From an uncultured Pseudomonadota bacterium (lineage in GTDB: Bacteria; Pseudomonadota; Gammaproteobacteria; Burkholderiales; Eutrophovitaceae), in assembly GCA_913057845.1 (NCBI GenBank), contig CAJXPC010000009.1:1-16235 (forward strand): a stretch of DNA of 16,235 nt. Reading direction: 5' to 3'. The notes beneath the pieces are model-generated. The model was given only the letters and a program-made list of their open reading frames with translations, was not told where the DNA came from and did not search any database. This document shows positions 8,781 to 15,638 of the stretch, piece by piece (the first letter of the stretch is position 1; each line of letters opens with the position of its first letter). A program made the translations under genes and the position numbers.

Positions 8781-8897
8781 CGTAATCTTCCTTACTAAAC
8801 TGAGTCCTCCCACTAACACTTCCGTTTCTCAGAGCATCAGGGAAGGACAGTTTTTTTGATATATCGAACGCGGATCATCGCTGAGATCACTTGGCTT

Positions 8898-10349
8898 TCA
8901 CACCTCAATGTGATCAAAGAATCTGACCTTGGCCCCCATCTGATCCAAAGCGACCCTCACCGTGAGCTCCTGAATTAACTGTTTTCCACGAAGCGTTGCA
9001 CCTCGCCCCAACCCCATCTGAGCGAGAGTTAAATCCACATGGCAGGCAACCACACGATCCAGAATCGACTGAAGCGATCGAAGATCACTTTCTTGTCTCG
9101 CCAGAAAACTCAGAGCCTGCGGTGCGAAATCGACATTGCGATAGGACTTCGTCAGCATGCTGCGAATAATGATCAATCTCTGATTGCGATCAGGGTAGGA
9201 GATATCAAATACGTCAAACCGGGATCTAAGAGGGGCTGAAACCGAACTTAAATTGTTAGAAGTCGCCACGTAGATCACCCTTGAAGCATCAAACTCAATG
9301 GACCCATACTCATCTCGCAATTCGCGGGCGGTTTGTGGCTCCAGGGCCGCCAGCAACGGCCCCTCAACAGGGTGCTGCTGAAATGACGACATCTTGTCGA
9401 TCTCATCGAGAAGAATAAGGGGCGAAGCTGTTTCACTTCTTGCCAATTCAGAGAAAACTAAACCCGTCTGACCGTTTCCCCATTTGTTGGATGTCCCTGT
9501 CAGCACACCACCCATTGATGTGGCCGAGATGTTTATATACGCATAGCGGGTGTTCAGTGCCTCGGCCAATTCTCGGGCAAATGCACTTTTACCTGTCCCC
9601 TTCGGTCCATCCAGCAAAATTGGCTTGAGCCTTCGCTCCTGGGAGTTTTTTAAAGGCCAGATTCGCATCTGCCTAAGCACGTGATCAACGACATGTGCAA
9701 AATTTGGAAAGTTAGATCGCAGGTGTTGCAGCCGCTTCTCAATCGAAGTGCTGGGCTTGATAATTCTTCTAAAGCCGTTGTTTTGAGACATTGAAACAAA
9801 CAGCCGCCAAGAGCGGCCAATACGTTCACGGTCCTCACCAATTTGTTCTACAAATTCTGATGTGGCTCTGGCTGTAAAGATCCGAGCCTTACCCTTATAT
9901 GCCGTTAGGTATGCTTTGCTATCACTCATGCACTCCTTCAAGTGCTTAAGAAACAAGCTCGTAGAGTCTGGAACTTTGAGATTCTCTGCTTTTTTCAACG
10001 CCTTTTGAGAGTGATTTTTCTTCTCCCCACCATCTTGAAATACCCAACTGGGGTGCTCGTTCAGACTGTCAGACCACTTCTTCTTTAATTCTTCGAATCG
10101 CTTAGAGTCAAAAAAATCATGAAGTTCTTCATGAAAATCCAGACTGTTAAGTTGCCTGATAAATTTATCCTTGGAAAGCAATTGCATTCTGCTTTGCAGC
10201 TCTTCTTGTCTATTTCTAGGAATGAGAATTTCACACAAGTCGCTGTAGTAGTACTCACTGCAAACTACACTTTCCTGTTGGGGAATCCCTCTCCGTAGGA
10301 AAGCGGTCTCACCAAATGGATATTTGCTGCCCTGCCCCTGGTTATTCAT
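8898..10349 (-). CDS. Lon-like AAA+ ATPase without a protease domain
   Basis: This is a 483-residue AAA+ ATPase. The N-terminal 240 residues are charged, with predicted helices and no recognised domain (a Lys-rich segment at about 105-125). The AAA+ module runs from about 240 to 470. It has Walker A GPKGTGKS (248-255), Walker B LILLDEID (311-318, Asp315, Glu316), a sensor-1 Asn in VATSNNLS (365/366), Arg fingers near APLRSRF (Arg375/Arg377) and a sensor-2 Arg in SDLRSL (Arg424). The Walker B to sensor 1 spacing and the wording DEIDKM...LEPQ...VIYVATSNNLSSVSAPLRSRFDV resemble Lon closely. However, no Lon substrate-binding domain or Ser-Lys S16 protease follows; the protein ends about 60 residues after sensor 2. 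The ATG overlaps the HD-gene stop by 4 bases (ATGA), with TGGAGAA upstream. Its role and substrate are unknown; the coupling suggests it works with the HD protein. Confidence 0.85.
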   Translation of the reverse strand: MNNQGQGSKYPFGETAFLRRGIPQQESVVCSEYYYSDLCEILIPRNRQEELQSRMQLLSKDKFIRQLNSLDFHEELHDFFDSKRFEELKKKWSDSLNEHPSWVFQDGGEKKNHSQKALKKAENLKVPDSTSLFLKHLKECMSDSKAYLTAYKGKARIFTARATSEFVEQIGEDRERIGRSWRLFVSMSQNNGFRRIIKPSTSIEKRLQHLRSNFPNFAHVVDHVLRQMRIWPLKNSQERRLKPILLDGPKGTGKSAFARELAEALNTRYAYINISATSMGGVLTGTSNKWGNGQTGLVFSELARSETASPLILLDEIDKMSSFQQHPVEGPLLAALEPQTARELRDEYGSIEFDASRVIYVATSNNLSSVSAPLRSRFDVFDISYPDRNQRLIIIRSMLTKSYRNVDFAPQALSFLARQESDLRSLQSILDRVVACHVDLTLAQMGLGRGATLRGKQLIQELTVRVALDQMGAKVRFFDHIEV

Positions 10350-11497
10350 GCAGATTCTCCACGTACAAAATGATGGGCCAGCAAGACACTTTTCTCACCT
10401 TTATCGAATGCACGTGCGCTTGCGCAATCAGCTTCGTGCAACACAAAGCTCTCGGGAGTTTTACGCTTTCGAGCACCCGACTGATCATGCTGTCGCTTCA
10501 CGGCGCAGATGGCATGTTCAAGCTGTAGTTCACGCTTAAGTGGATAATTCCCTGAATTAGAGCAAGCCGCTGCGATCCACTTGAGCATGGTTTGCTCATG
10601 GCCAAGTAGTTTGCAATTGAGATTTGTAGAATAAACATCAGGAGCAAGACGGTAGTAATCGTCCACCTTGGCGGCATCATGTAATAGCGCCGCAAGAAGG
10701 GTAAGACTTAGGTCAAAAGCGGGTTTACCTATGCTTCTCTGCCACGGCGACGCCGCTAAAAAGCTAAGCAAAACATTGGCCACCGTTTCTGCTGTGTGCA
10801 ACATAAGTCCGTGATCGCCATTGTGATGACTACGTGTTGAAGCCGCGTACTTCAGGAACCTGGGGAAGCGGTTGCTCTGCAACATGATTCCCAAATAAAG
10901 GGTACGGTCCTCGGGGGTTAGCAATCGAAACGTTTCACTCAGGAACTCGCACAAACTTGAAGCGCAGATTGCTGTGTTTCCAGCTTGATACAGCGTGGAA
11001 GGCAATTGAGCTATTGCATAGTCAAAAGGGTTATATTCAGGCTCACCCTCAGCTGGGCTCAATCCCGATACCCAGCAGTTCTTACCATCATAGACTGCAC
11101 GGGCCCACAACGAGGGAACAACCTTCACGACCGAGTGATCTCCCAGGCTATCTGCGCCACTACAGGCTAGATTTACAAACAGCATTTCTCGGTAGATTTG
11201 ATCAGCCGCAGCGTAAACCGGTATACCAAGCTTTACGTAAGTTACGCCCTCACGCTGCTGCCTTTGCGCAATATAACCACGTTTGGCCACGCAGATTCCA
11301 GCACCAAGTTTTGCGAATTGCGGCATATTCAGACCAGAGAAAGCACCGGTAAAAAGCTGGTTAGCATCTGGATTGATGCGAACCATTTTCTGAATACAGA
11401 CTTTGTTGGCGTGCATACCTTGGCTAGTACGGACCGTTTGTTTATCAGCTTGAGCGCTAAGGGAGCTATTACCGGCTGGAAGTTTTGGATTGATCAT
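10346..11497 (-). CDS. HD-domain phosphohydrolase (YhaM/TraI_2-like HD motif)
   Basis: This is a 383-residue protein with a C-terminal metal-dependent HD domain and a long N-terminal region of no clear family. The HD signature is complete: His234 (LMLHTAE), His273-Asp274 (LLHDAAKV), His300 (LLGHEQ), His328 or His337, and Asp357 (HEADCAS). The preceding SRSHHNGDHG block and the LLGHE and PESFVLHEAD segments look like YhaM-type 3'-5' exonucleases and the TraI_2/MobH HD domain of conjugative elements. Whether it cleaves nucleic acid, cyclic nucleotides or something else cannot be told. The ATG at 11495-11497 starts 2 bases after the integrase stop, with a weak GAGAG site. It overlaps the AAA+ gene by ATGA. 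A start further in, at Met38 or Met58, is possible. Confidence 0.8.
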   Translation of the reverse strand: MINPKLPAGNSSLSAQADKQTVRTSQGMHANKVCIQKMVRINPDANQLFTGAFSGLNMPQFAKLGAGICVAKRGYIAQRQQREGVTYVKLGIPVYAAADQIYREMLFVNLACSGADSLGDHSVVKVVPSLWARAVYDGKNCWVSGLSPAEGEPEYNPFDYAIAQLPSTLYQAGNTAICASSLCEFLSETFRLLTPEDRTLYLGIMLQSNRFPRFLKYAASTRSHHNGDHGLMLHTAETVANVLLSFLAASPWQRSIGKPAFDLSLTLLAALLHDAAKVDDYYRLAPDVYSTNLNCKLLGHEQTMLKWIAAACSNSGNYPLKRELQLEHAICAVKRQHDQSGARKRKTPESFVLHEADCASARAFDKGEKSVLLAHHFVRGESA

Positions 11498-11499
11498 GA

Positions 11500-12954
11500 T
11501 TATTCTCTCTGAGTGTTCTTGTTTTGGTAGCTTTCAAACATTTGCAGCCATGGGCTTTGAATGGCAGGTTTGGAAGCTTGATTCACGCCGGCAACAGGCG
11601 TAGAAGATGTGGGTGTCGCTTTGGGTACTCGTGGTGGCTGGGTTTGCTTTGGAGCCTGCGAAACAGAAGACTTTTCCGCCACCGCCACAGGAGTCTGGAC
11701 AACTGGAGGAGCAACACCAGGACCCAAGTTGGCAGCCAACATGCGCTCAAACGCTGAGCCATCGCGACGAGTCAAATTGGGTACATAGCGCGAGTACACC
11801 TTGAACAGCATTTCCGTGGAGGAATGGCCCATCTGAAATGCTATCCATTCTGGAGACTCACCTGCGGCCAGCATCAGCGTGGCGAATGTGTGTCGGGTTT
11901 GATAGGGTGTGCGGAGTTTTAACCCCAGTGAGCGCAGCATGGGATACCACACCCGGTTACTCATGTTGCGGTTGGTAAGCGGCCCACCGTTGCCGTTGGC
12001 AAATACATAGGGCGACTTTTTACCAGTGACTTCCCATTGGGTTTTGAGGGCTTCATACACCTGCGGTGCCATTTGAATGTCCCGGTTGGAATCGGCTGTC
12101 TTTGGCGTTTCCTCATAGTCATCCACAATGGTTTCGCGAATGGTGATCAGGCGCTTTTCGAAATCGATGTACTTCCACTTCAGGCCATGAATTTCTCCGG
12201 GGCGCATGCCCGTGAAAAACTTCACCGTGAAGTAATCCCGAAAGTCCTCGCGGCAGTACTTGATAATCATCTCCACCTCTTCAATCGTGAAGGGTGTGAC
12301 ATCCGTCTTTTTGATCCGCATCCGTTTGATATTCTGGTACGGAGTGGTAAAGTTGAATCGATCAGCGGCTTCATCTAAGACCTGTTTCACAGATGTCATT
12401 ACATGATTGATCCGTGAAGCTGACATTGTTGTTCCTGGTTTTTTGCCCGGGGCTTTGGCGAGAACTGAGCGAAATTCCAGAAGGTCCTGTTTGGTGATAC
12501 TGCTGATCACCCTCATTCCAAACTGTGGGATCAACCACTTTTCCAAGATGTCCCGCTTGGTACGAATGTTCGAGCGCTTCCAAAGTGACTCATTTTCAAC
12601 GATGAACTTTTCCGCGAATTCGGCGAAGGTTGGGTGCCCGGCTGAGGAAATATTCTCAATCGCTTGGTGCACCGACTGGTTGGCCATTGGAATGGAAACC
12701 ATTGGCGAAGTCGGTTGATATTGTTGAGTTTCAAGGGCTTCGATTTTTTCCAGCAGACTACTACCTGGAAAGTAATTTCTGTAGCGAAACTGCCCTGCTT
12801 TGATCTCAGACTCAATCTGGTTCATCAGATGTTCAAGCTTGTATCGATTCTGTTTCGAATCAGGCAAAACAGATCGTTCTCTACAGCGCTCACCAAGATA
12901 TCTAAAATCAAGGAAAAGCTGACCGTTGTCTTTTCTTGCGCGTACGCTTCCCAT
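11500..12954 (-). CDS. Tyrosine recombinase/integrase with DUF3596-type arm domain
   Basis: This is a 484-residue site-specific recombinase of the phage/ICE integrase type. The N-terminus (about 1-65, GSVRARKDNGQLFLDFRYLG...REIKAGQFRYRNYFPGS pattern) is the DUF3596 arm DNA-binding domain. A SAM-like core-binding domain covers about 108-205 and the catalytic domain about 220-395. Catalytic residues are Arg251 (TGMRPGE), Arg354 followed by His355 (YQTRHTF), His377 (MGHSS) and the nucleophile Tyr387 (VYSRY). The usual His of the HxxR box is Tyr351, a substitution I recall as common in this subfamily. After residue 410 there is a Pro/Ala/Val-rich tail of about 60 residues that looks disordered and is not part of the usual fold. 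The ATG has AGGGGAC upstream and follows the AlpA-like gene by 9 bases. Confidence 0.95.
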   Translation of the reverse strand: MGSVRARKDNGQLFLDFRYLGERCRERSVLPDSKQNRYKLEHLMNQIESEIKAGQFRYRNYFPGSSLLEKIEALETQQYQPTSPMVSIPMANQSVHQAIENISSAGHPTFAEFAEKFIVENESLWKRSNIRTKRDILEKWLIPQFGMRVISSITKQDLLEFRSVLAKAPGKKPGTTMSASRINHVMTSVKQVLDEAADRFNFTTPYQNIKRMRIKKTDVTPFTIEEVEMIIKYCREDFRDYFTVKFFTGMRPGEIHGLKWKYIDFEKRLITIRETIVDDYEETPKTADSNRDIQMAPQVYEALKTQWEVTGKKSPYVFANGNGGPLTNRNMSNRVWYPMLRSLGLKLRTPYQTRHTFATLMLAAGESPEWIAFQMGHSSTEMLFKVYSRYVPNLTRRDGSAFERMLAANLGPGVAPPVVQTPVAVAEKSSVSQAPKQTQPPRVPKATPTSSTPVAGVNQASKPAIQSPWLQMFESYQNKNTQRE

Positions 12955-12963
12955 GATGTCCCC

Positions 12964-13176
12964 TTAGAAGCCCGAAGCCATCAATTTGGTAGACGCCGCT
13001 TTCTGCATATCAGCTTCAATCACTTCCCAAACATACAAAATCTTGCGGCCACCAAAAGGACGAAAATAATGGCGACCTTCCAGCAAAACAGAATCTTTCA
13101 AACGATCGCGGATAGTGCGCACGTCATATTTGATCCGTGTCGATAGCTCTTCAGTGGTTAAAAAAGTTTGTGACAT
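12964..13176 (-). CDS. AlpA/excisionase-like DNA-binding protein
   Basis: This 70-residue protein has a predicted winged-helix/MerR-like helix-turn-helix. LTTEELSTRIKYDVRTIRDRL at about 6-26 provides the helices, then a basic wing (HYFRPFGGRKILYVW) and a C-terminal helix. This is the layout of AlpA/Xis-type excisionases and recombination directionality factors, which are commonly encoded next to tyrosine integrases. The ATG at 13174-13176 has a strong GGAGG site upstream. It is the first gene of the integrase operon (9-base gap to the integrase). Function as an excisionase is inferred from the neighbour and not from any specific residue. Confidence 0.8.
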   Translation of the reverse strand: MSQTFLTTEELSTRIKYDVRTIRDRLKDSVLLEGRHYFRPFGGRKILYVWEVIEADMQKAASTKLMASGF

Positions 13177-13222
13177 ATAGCCTCCATTACGTTAAACTTT
13201 CTGCACTCCGGATGATTTTTCT

Positions 13223-13292
13223 TCATCCTGTATGACATATTGCCACACCAAAATGCATATGTCAAACACTTTTGTCATCCTGAATGACATTT
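13223..13292. promoter_or_regulatory. Twin operators in the integrase/XRE divergent control region
   Basis: Two imperfect direct copies of an 18-base site occur at 13223-13240 (TCATCCTGTATGACATAT) and 13275-13292 (TCATCCTGAATGACATTT). The second is part of the dyad TGTCAT-N5-ATGACA (13273-13289), and the first preserves TCAT-N5-ATGA. Between them TGACATAT (13233-13240) and ATATGTCA (13257-13264) form a perfect inverted repeat with 16 bases between. The Cro/CI-type regulator encoded from 13304 is the natural candidate to bind here. Confidence 0.7.
13237..13265 (-). promoter_or_regulatory. Candidate promoter of the AlpA-integrase-HD-AAA+ operon
   Basis: On the minus strand, a perfect -35 TTGACA (13260-13265) is followed after 17 bases by CAATAT (13237-13242), preceded by TGG as an extended -10. 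The -10 is only 3 of 6, so the call leans on the -35, the spacing and the position 61 bases before the AlpA-like start. Both elements overlap the TGACATAT/ATATGTCA repeats, so a bound repressor would block it. Confidence 0.5.
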
Positions 13293-13303
13293 GGACTTTT
13301 AGA

Positions 13304-13513
13304 ATGATTAAATGCCATTTATCAAAGCTCATGGGCGAGCAGAAATTGAAGGTTATAGACGTGGCTAGAGCCACCGGACTGAACAGAAACACGATTACTT
13401 TGCTATACAACGAGACCGCCACTAGAGTTGATTTAGCGTCAATAGAGGCCCTGTGCAAGCTGTTCGATTGCCAAGTGGGCGACTTGTTTGAATTGGTAGA
13501 CGAGCAGGACTAG
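13304..13513 (+). CDS. Cro/CI-type helix-turn-helix regulator
   Basis: This is a 69-residue single-domain XRE-family DNA-binding protein. The frame is open from 13232, but the ATG at 13304-13306 is the family start (MIKCHLSKLMGEQKLK) and places both operator copies outside the gene. The helix-turn-helix is at about 17-38 (VIDVARATGLNRNTITLLYN), followed by VDLASIEALCKLFDCQVGDLFEL, typical of the YozG-like subgroup. No strong ribosome-binding site is seen. It ends 4 bases before the SRAP gene and diverges from the integrase operon. It probably represses the integrase operon and itself; this is inferred from the operator layout. Confidence 0.88.
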   Translation: MIKCHLSKLMGEQKLKVIDVARATGLNRNTITLLYNETATRVDLASIEALCKLFDCQVGDLFELVDEQD

Positions 13514-13517
13514 CGCT

Positions 13518-14219
13518 ATGTGCGGTCGGTATGTTCTTGAAGGACCAATATCGCGGTTGACAACATATTTCGATGCACGCTGCACCGAAGATGAACGCCT
13601 GTTCAAGAATAGCTACAACATTGCGCCCACAACGCAAGTGCCAGTAGTGCGAATAAATAGGCAGGGCGAGCGGGTAATTCTCAATCATGTTTGGGGACTG
13701 ATTCCCCATTGGGCAAAAGACAAATCAGGAAGTGCGAAATTGAACAATGCTCGCGGGGAAACTGTTCATGAGAAGCCATCTTTTCGAACCGCCTTCAAAA
13801 ACTTTCGCTGCTTAATTCCCTCGAGCGGCTACTACGAATGGCAAGCACCACCTGAGGGGAGTGGCAGCCGCAAACAGCCCTTTTACATTTATCCCAATGA
13901 AATACCCTATTTCGCGATGGCAGGTGTTTGTGATCACTGGATCGACAAAACAAATGGTGAGCTTGTCATGAGCACTGCGATAATTACAACTGAACCTTGC
14001 GGGAAGCTGAAACAGGTTCACGACCGCATGCCAGTGATGATTTCGAAAGAAGATTGGGCTGTGTGGTTGGATCCCAAGAATCAAGATGTGAAAGCACTAA
14101 GACAATTTATTTCTAGTAGCGAAGACTTGAATTTTCATGCTGTAGGATTTGGCGTTAGTGGGGTCGGGAAGAATAGGATTGATTCCCAGGGTCTGATTGA
14201 ACCTTTCGAACCTGAATAA
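13518..14219 (+). CDS. SRAP-domain protein (YedK/HMCES family)
   Basis: This 233-residue SOS-response-associated peptidase family protein belongs to a group that binds abasic sites in single-stranded DNA and forms a covalent link through its N-terminal cysteine. The expected residues are present: Cys2 (MCGRY), Asn34 in the NIAPT block, Asn77 in NARGET, Glu107 in GYYEW and His168 in VHDRMPV. They match Cys2, Asn75, Glu105 and His160 of Escherichia coli YedK as I recall. Length is normal. The ATG lies 4 bases after the XRE stop, so the two genes form a coupled pair. In mobile elements such proteins may protect single-stranded intermediates; that role here is an inference. Confidence 0.95.
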   Translation: MCGRYVLEGPISRLTTYFDARCTEDERLFKNSYNIAPTTQVPVVRINRQGERVILNHVWGLIPHWAKDKSGSAKLNNARGETVHEKPSFRTAFKNFRCLIPSSGYYEWQAPPEGSGSRKQPFYIYPNEIPYFAMAGVCDHWIDKTNGELVMSTAIITTEPCGKLKQVHDRMPVMISKEDWAVWLDPKNQDVKALRQFISSSEDLNFHAVGFGVSGVGKNRIDSQGLIEPFEPE

Positions 14220-14449
14220 CGCCCGCGAAAGAACGACCTTTAAAGTAGTAAATGAGCTTAATGCATTGATTACTACTTCCGCTTGTCGGCCGGAGCGGTC
14301 ATACAGTTTCTTGTCAGCAGCCCTAACAAGCCGTTGATTGACTCAAAGTAAGCAGGATCGGAAGGAGCGAAGCTCGTGGTCAGCACTAACGGGGCAAAAT
14401 TGGCCAAACAGCGGAACTTGTGACGGACGCTCGAATGACCAGTTAGTTT
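14220..14449. other. Non-coding stretch with a long hairpin
   Basis: No convincing gene lies here. AAGTAGTAA (14243-14251) and TTACTACTT (14270-14278) form a perfect 9-base inverted repeat with an 18-base loop, 23 bases after the SRAP stop. It could be a terminator of the XRE-SRAP pair, but no T-run follows. A CCGCT-N10-AGCGG pair lies just beyond. Confidence 0.5.
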
Positions 14450-14824
14450 TTACATCCACTTTCTCGCTTCATTGGGAAGATCAGATGGCAACAGTACTCC
14501 CAGAGCCACTAACAAAAACAAGATACAAGCTATCAATACACCGCCAGAAGCCCACGAATTTTTAAAGCGCAGTTGAATATTTGCGGCCAACCAAAGTGAT
14601 CCACCGCACCCGACTAGGAATGTGAAGGTTTGCCAACGCGTATCAGTGAATTTAAAGAACATGAGAACTACGATTGCACAAGCAATGATGAGCGTGGCTG
14701 TTATGAACCAATGCGCTGCAATCGGTTTTTCTGGTTCCTGGAAAAATTTATCAGCCTGCAATCCCTGATTTTCTAGGAAGTTCTTTATTTCTTCCGGAGT
14801 ACCTTCAGCAGGGCCAAGTTTCAT
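14450..14824 (-). CDS. Small membrane protein of unknown function
   Basis: I do not recognise this 124-residue protein. A soluble N-terminus of about 35 residues is followed by three likely transmembrane helices: about 39-58 (FITATLIIACAIVVLMFF), 64-82 (TFTFLVGCGGSLWLAANI) and 92-111 (SGGVLIACILFLLVALGVLL). The ATG overlaps the upstream gene stop by 4 bases (ATGA, 14821-14824), so the pair is translationally coupled. The N-terminal segment (PEEIKNFLENQGLQADKFF) looks like a short helical hairpin facing the cytoplasm. No catalytic motif is visible. Confidence 0.65.
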   Translation of the reverse strand: MKLGPAEGTPEEIKNFLENQGLQADKFFQEPEKPIAAHWFITATLIIACAIVVLMFFKFTDTRWQTFTFLVGCGGSLWLAANIQLRFKNSWASGGVLIACILFLLVALGVLLPSDLPNEARKWM

Positions 14825-15207
14825 CGTACCCCCCTTTGGTTCGTGTGTACGATTCGCTGCACATCACGCTCAGCGGCCGAATCACTCCACTCAGATGAGG
14901 TGCCGTCCTTTATTAAGATGATCTTATTTGGTTCCATCACAAAATTTGTGCCGGAAAAATGGAATCCCTCTAAGTTGCCGCCGAATGCCCTCTGCTTAAT
15001 TTGCGAAAGAGCCGAGCCTAAGCTGTTTGATTCCGTTGCGTAGTTATCGTCATTCTCAATTTCAGGGCCAATCTTGAACTCAAGAACTGCGCCCCCTGTT
15101 CTTGCGAGATAAATTGAGCAGCTGAGCCCTATACCTGGCCTCAGGAATCTAGCGATCCTTCGTCGGAAGTTGTTAATGTACCGTTGAACCTGAGACTTTG
15201 ATTTCAT
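14821..15207 (-). CDS. Hypothetical protein coupled to the membrane-protein gene
   Basis: I do not recognise this 128-residue protein. The N-terminal 25 residues are strongly basic (KSKSQVQRYINNFRRRIARFLR). A moderately hydrophobic stretch (GIGLSCSIYLA) and an acidic middle (GPEIENDDNYATESNSLG) follow. The C-terminal half has mixed beta/alpha character and ends in a charged SDSAAERDVQRIVHTNQRG segment. There is no clear signal peptide or membrane span. The ATG at 15205-15207 has no good ribosome-binding site. Its stop overlaps the start of the membrane-protein gene, which suggests that the two products act together. Confidence 0.55.
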   Translation of the reverse strand: MKSKSQVQRYINNFRRRIARFLRPGIGLSCSIYLARTGGAVLEFKIGPEIENDDNYATESNSLGSALSQIKQRAFGGNLEGFHFSGTNFVMEPNKIILIKDGTSSEWSDSAAERDVQRIVHTNQRGVR

Positions 15208-15523
15208 AATCGTGAATAACAGCTTGTATGGCTGGACCTAACTAGGTTTAAAGAAAAATAATGCAGTATCCAAACGTCCCGAATTATTCTTTCAATTGAA
15301 ATATTCCACACCTTTCTCAAGGATTACATAAACGAGAAAAAATATAACCTAGTTACTAGTCAGAAGTTGGCGATCCAACAATTTAATTTTAATAAGCTGA
15401 TTAACCATCAGATCCCTTCTAGGCCTGGACGTCGACTGCCCTTAACAACTTAGACATTTCATTAGTCAGTGCTAAAGTCCGCTCCGGCCGAATTGCGGTT
15501 ACTCAATCAAAACCAGCGAATAT

Positions 15524-15605
15524 TATGGGCACACTTGTGCCCATATTCAAACCGATACTCTTGTGCCCATCGTGCCCAAAATTTTGGGGCACAAGATGGG
15601 CACAA
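15524..15605. repeat. Cluster of six GTGCCC/GGGCAC motifs in two inverted repeats
   Basis: Hexamers lie at 15527, 15537, 15563, 15572, 15587 and 15598, three pairs in alternating orientation. Inverted repeat 1 is 10-2-10 (15524-15545, core TGGGCACA-CT-TGTGCCCA). Inverted repeat 2 has 11-base outer arms TTGTGCCCATC (15561-15571) and GATGGGCACAA (15595-15605). Inside these is GTGCCC...GGGCAC around the perfect palindrome CCCAAAATTTTGGG (15575-15588). Such arrays occur as integrase arm sites, iterons or transfer-origin repeats; which applies here is not decided by the sequence. Confidence 0.9.
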
Positions 15606-15638
15606 ACATGCTGCGCGAAACAAGAAATTTTTGGATAG

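Noticed and set aside
10346..11497. Calling the HD protein a MobH relaxase
   Set aside because: It is much shorter than MobH relaxases, and no coupling protein or type IV secretion genes are nearby; only the HD block is similar.
14310..14400. Integron attC-like bases (CCCTAAC... and CTAACGGGG)
   Set aside because: No paired inner and outer core sites could be aligned by eye and no integron integrase is present.
14338..14565. 75-residue plus-strand reading frame overlapping the end of the membrane-protein gene
   Set aside because: Low-complexity polar sequence, no ribosome-binding site, and antisense to a frame with clear membrane helices.
15524..15605. CRISPR array
   Set aside because: The repeats are 6-11 bases in both orientations with unequal, very short gaps, and no cas genes are present.
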